Source: Victivallales bacterium (lineage in GTDB: Bacteria > Verrucomicrobiota > Lentisphaeria > Oligosphaerales > Oligosphaeraceae). From it: a stretch of 7,987 nt of DNA. Position 1 is the stretch's first letter. Each line of letters begins with the position of its first letter. Of the stretch, positions 5,851-7,987 are shown in pieces. The stretch is taken from NCBI GenBank assembly GCA_900769285.1, contig CAAGGB010000142.1:1-7987 (forward strand), read 5' to 3'. The notes beneath the pieces are model-generated. The model was not told the origin of the DNA and made no database searches. It was given only the letters and a program-made list of their open reading frames with translations. The translations under genes were made by a program, and so were the position numbers.

Positions 5851-7575
5851 ATGAAGAAACTTATGGGAACGATTGCCGTCCTCGCCCTGATGCTCGGCAT
5901 CTCCGTCATGGCGCAGACCGTCGCCGTGACGATCGAGTGCCCGACCACCAAGAAGGGCTGCTCCGCGCTCGCCGCCAAGACCATCGCCGGCACCCCCGCC
6001 GACACCACCGTCAAGGCCCCCGTCGTCACCATGACCGACGACAAGGTCTTCGCCTTCGCCCTCAACCCCGACGGCACCTACGACGTCAAGTACGTCTGGC
6101 CCACCAACGCCCTCGTCGAGACCATCACCGTCAACAAGGGACAGAACTGCCTCCCCGGCAGACCTCTCTGCATCGTCGACATCCACAGCGCCCCCAACGC
6201 CGAGGCCGCCAAGGGACTCCCCGAGGACTTTGACTTCAAGCGCTCCAAGGCCCACCTCACCGCCGGCACCGCCTTCGTCGTGACCGCCGTCAACGCCGAG
6301 GTCGCCTCCGGCAGGCAGCGCAACATCGAGCCGGGCACCACCCTCATGACCGTCCGCCCCTCCGTCTTCCTCCACGACTCCGTCCAGAAGAGCGACAACG
6401 CCGGCATGTCCTTCAGCGCCATGCTCGTCAAGCTCTGGGAGTCCACCGGCATCTACTCCTTCATCCAGGAAACCGGCAACCACTGGTCCCTCGGCCTCGG
6501 CCGCTTCATCATGATCTGCGTCGGCCTCGTCCTCCTCTTCCTCGCCATCGTCAAGGGCTTCGAGCCGCTGCTGCTCCTCCCCATCGGCTTCGGCGCCATC
6601 ATGTCCAACATCCCCCTCGCCGAAATCTCCGGCCCTGACGGCATCCTCGGCATCCTCTTCAAAGGCGTCGACCTCGGCATCTATCCGCTCCTCATCTTCC
6701 TCGGCATCGGCGCCATGACCGACTTCGCCCCCCTCATCGCCAACCCCATCACCGCCCTCCTCGGCGCCGCCGCACAGCTCGGCATCTTCGGCGCCCTCTT
6801 CGGCGCCGTCATCATCTCCCAGAGCACCGACCTCATCACCTTCTCCCTGAAGGACGCCGCCTCCATCGGCATCATCGGCGGCGCCGACGGCCCGACCGCC
6901 ATCTTCCTCTCCTCCAAGCTCTCCCCCAACCTCCTCGGCTCCATCGCCGTCGCGGCCTACTCCTACATGGCTCTGGTCCCCATCATCCAGCCACCCATCA
7001 TCAAGGCGCTCACCACCAAGAAGGAACGCCTCATCCGCATGACCACCACCAAGAAGGTCACCAAGGTCGAGAAGGTCATCTTCCCCATCACCATCACCAT
7101 GCTCTGCTGCCTCCTCCTCCCCTCCGCGGCACCGCTCATCTCCATGCTCATGCTCGGTAACCTCATGAAGGAGTGCATGGTCGTCGACCGCCTCTCCGAC
7201 ACCGCCCAGAACGCCCTCATCAACATCGTCACCATCTTCCTCGGACTCTCCGTCGGCTCCAAGCTCTCCGCCGACAAGTTCCTCAACTTCGAGACCCTCG
7301 GCATCCTCTGCCTTGGCCTCATCGCCTTCTCCATCGGCACGGCCGGCGGCGTCCTCATGGGCAAGCTCATGTGCAAGCTCTCCGGCGGCAAGATCAACCC
7401 GATGATCGGCGCCGCCGGCGTCTCCGCCGTCCCGATGGCCGCCCGTGTCGTCAACAAGGTCGGCGTCCAGGAGGATCCCCAGAACTTCCTCCTCATGCAC
7501 GCCATGGGACCGAACGTCGCTGGCGTCATCGGCTCCGCCGTCGCCGCCGGTGTTCTCCTCTGCGCCCTCGGCTGA
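5851..7575 (+). CDS. oadB: Sodium-pumping decarboxylase beta subunit (OadB) with a secreted N-terminal extension
   Basis: This 574-residue membrane protein decarboxylates carboxybiotin and couples the step to Na+ export. The core (about 186-574) is a multi-span OadB: FEPLLLLPIGFG near 237, GIGAMTDF (285-292), GGADGPTAIF (343-352), AAYSYMALVP and INPMIGAAGVSAVPMAAR (515-532). Asp346, Tyr372, Asn516, Gly520, Ser525 and Arg532 line up with residues I recall as essential in Klebsiella OadB (D203, Y229, N373, G377, S382, R389) at a constant offset of 143. Before the core lies a signal peptide (MKKLMGTIAVLALM, likely cut after Ala21) and about 165 residues, probably extracytoplasmic, with Cys30/Cys37 and Cys100/Cys107. 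Ordinary OadB proteins have about 375-435 residues and lack this region. Relative to Klebsiella, as recalled, the core also lacks about 55 residues in the loop before GIGAMTDF. The gene follows oadA by 159 bases and ends before the terminator at 7658-7692. Confidence 0.93.
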   Translation: MKKLMGTIAVLALMLGISVMAQTVAVTIECPTTKKGCSALAAKTIAGTPADTTVKAPVVTMTDDKVFAFALNPDGTYDVKYVWPTNALVETITVNKGQNCLPGRPLCIVDIHSAPNAEAAKGLPEDFDFKRSKAHLTAGTAFVVTAVNAEVASGRQRNIEPGTTLMTVRPSVFLHDSVQKSDNAGMSFSAMLVKLWESTGIYSFIQETGNHWSLGLGRFIMICVGLVLLFLAIVKGFEPLLLLPIGFGAIMSNIPLAEISGPDGILGILFKGVDLGIYPLLIFLGIGAMTDFAPLIANPITALLGAAAQLGIFGALFGAVIISQSTDLITFSLKDAASIGIIGGADGPTAIFLSSKLSPNLLGSIAVAAYSYMALVPIIQPPIIKALTTKKERLIRMTTTKKVTKVEKVIFPITITMLCCLLLPSAAPLISMLMLGNLMKECMVVDRLSDTAQNALINIVTIFLGLSVGSKLSADKFLNFETLGILCLGLIAFSIGTAGGVLMGKLMCKLSGGKINPMIGAAGVSAVPMAARVVNKVGVQEDPQNFLLMHAMGPNVAGVIGSAVAAGVLLCALG

Positions 7576-7595
7576 CGCCCCCCCCCACAACCCAC

Positions 7596-7639
7596 GCGGC
7601 ACACTCCGCCCGGCTCCCATGCCCAACGGAGTGCGCCGC
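7596..7639 (+). other. Long inverted repeat in the oad 3' untranslated region
   Basis: GCGGCACACTCCG (7596-7608) faces CGGAGTGCGCCGC (7627-7639), pairing at 12 of 13 positions. The 18-base loop holds a further GGC/GCC pairing (7612-7614 with 7621-7623). No T tract follows, so it is not itself an intrinsic terminator, but it lies 18 bases before one. It would form a stable RNA stem that could protect the operon mRNA 3' end, or a DNA-binding palindrome. Confidence 0.6.
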
Positions 7640-7657
7640 CGCCAAACTCACTCATCC

Positions 7658-7692
7658 GGCCCTGCCCCGTTCCCGCGAGGCAGGGCCTTTTT
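7658..7692 (+). terminator. Intrinsic terminator of the oadGAB operon
   Basis: GGCCCTGCC (7658-7666) and GGCAGGGCC (7679-7687) form a perfect 9-base-pair stem with a 12-base loop, followed directly by TTTTT (7688-7692). It lies 82 bases after the oadB stop and reads in the plus direction; the reverse strand lacks a T tract on its far side. Confidence 0.92.
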
Positions 7693-7702
7693 CCTGCTCC
7701 AA

Positions 7703-7827
7703 AATGATCGAGAGCCGACCTTTTCCAATGCTATCCAGCCTGGATTCTCCTGGAATGATCGAAAGCCGACCTTTTCCAATGCTATCCAGACTGGATTCTC
7801 ATGGAAATGATCGTGAGCCGACCTTTT
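7703..7827. repeat. 51-base tandem repeat, two copies plus a partial third
   Basis: Copies lie at 7703-7753 and 7754-7804 and differ at 3 of 51 positions. After one extra A, a third copy begins at 7806 and matches for about 22 bases before diverging near 7827. Each full copy contains the same nested imperfect palindrome: TTCCA, 5 bases, ATCCAG, one base, CTGGAT, 5 bases, TGGAA (7723-7755 and, extended to TTTCCA/TGGAAA, 7773-7807). It starts 10 bases after the terminator T tract. One frame stays open with a 17-residue period across the two copies, but the third junction shifts frame and no start signal is seen, so it is probably non-coding. It resembles a REP-like or small mobile element in style, not by recognised sequence. 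The AT-rich 7828-7871 that follows holds nothing else I can support. Confidence 0.85.
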
Positions 7828-7871
7828 TATTCAGCTTGTAACAAACTGCTTTTGAGTATTTTGTGTTTTTA

Positions 7872-7987
7872 GGTCCCATAGGGCTCATAGGTCTCATACG
7901 GCTCATTCGGCTCATTCGGCTCATCACCCATCGGGCTCATTCGGCTCATCACCCATCGGGCTCATTCGGCTCATCACCCATAGGGAC
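7872..7987. repeat. Short tandem repeat tract with a 25-base higher-order unit, cut by the window edge
   Basis: The tract opens with degenerate 9-10-base units of the form GG(T/C)-(C/T)-CATA/CATT (for example GGCTCATTC at 7900-7908 and 7909-7917). It then settles into a 25-base unit made of GGCTCATTC plus GGCTCATCACCCATCG, at 7909-7933, 7934-7958 and 7959-7983. The first two copies are identical and the third differs at one base. Since 25 is not a multiple of 3, it would not encode a protein repeat. There are no spacers, so it is not a CRISPR array. The tract continues to the right edge and its full length is unknown. Confidence 0.85.

Noticed and set aside
4930..7626. An 898-codon open frame on the minus strand
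   Set aside because: It lies antisense to oadA and oadB, which have clear homology motifs. Its product is Gly/Asp/Glu/Val-rich low-complexity sequence, as expected from the reverse of C-ending codons.
7173..7841. A 222-codon plus-strand frame ending in two 17-residue repeats
   Set aside because: Most of it overlaps oadB out of frame with Arg/His/Pro-rich sequence. The periodic end comes from the 51-base DNA repeat, the third repeat junction breaks the frame, and there is no ribosome binding site.
7836..7862. Possible promoter (TTGTAA, 15 bases, TATTTT) in the AT-rich segment
   Set aside because: Both boxes match consensus at only 4 of 6 positions, the spacer is short, and no gene follows within the window.
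7872..7987. Possible CRISPR array
   Set aside because: The units are directly contiguous with no unique spacers, the 9-10-base subunits are too short, and no cas gene is present.

Overview
This is a GC-rich bacterial window in which every supported gene lies on the plus strand. Third codon positions are overwhelmingly C. That bias leaves long open frames on the other five frames, and I treat those as shadows. The organism looks like an anaerobe: it carries a glycyl radical enzyme, which oxygen destroys, and a biotin-dependent sodium-pumping decarboxylase. The divergent OadA sequence and the composition make me lean towards the PVC/Lentisphaerae-Kiritimatiellae side of the tree, or another anaerobic lineage with this OadA clade. 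That placement is an inference from memory, not a search.

Region 1 (1-3437). The window opens in the last 19 codons of a gene whose C-terminus resembles TlyA-type rRNA 2'-O-methyltransferases. Next comes a complete glycyl radical enzyme of 687 residues (84-2147), with a Cys-Trp-Glu active-site motif and a C-terminal glycyl loop. Its substrate cannot be named and no activating enzyme is visible. After an 82-base gap with a GC-rich hairpin come a short YrdC/TsaC threonylcarbamoyl-AMP synthase (2230-2865) and a zinc-ribbon membrane protein of unknown function (2862-3437). The last two overlap by 4 bases in an ATGA junction, so they are probably translationally coupled.

Region 2 (3438-7692). A clear AT-rich promoter (TTGAAT, 16 bases, TATATT) starts an oadG-oadA-oadB operon. 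It encodes the gamma, alpha (carboxyltransferase plus biotin carrier) and beta (membrane carboxybiotin decarboxylase/Na+ pump) subunits of a decarboxylase, most likely acting on oxaloacetate. OadA transfers the carboxyl group to its own biotin on Lys574. OadB decarboxylates that carboxybiotin and exports Na+. OadG tethers alpha to beta. OadB is unusual: before its normal core it has a signal peptide and about 165 extra residues, predicted to lie outside the membrane, with two CX6C cysteine pairs. A long hairpin and then a textbook intrinsic terminator end the operon at 7692.

Region 3 (7693-7987). No gene is supported here. There are two tandem repeat clusters: a 51-base unit (two copies plus a partial third), each full copy holding the same nested imperfect palindrome, and, after a short AT-rich spacer, degenerate 9-10-base units that grow into three copies of a 25-base unit running to the window edge.

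The features most worth a second look are the OadB extension, the Trp-flanked GRE motifs, and the structured repeats after the terminator.
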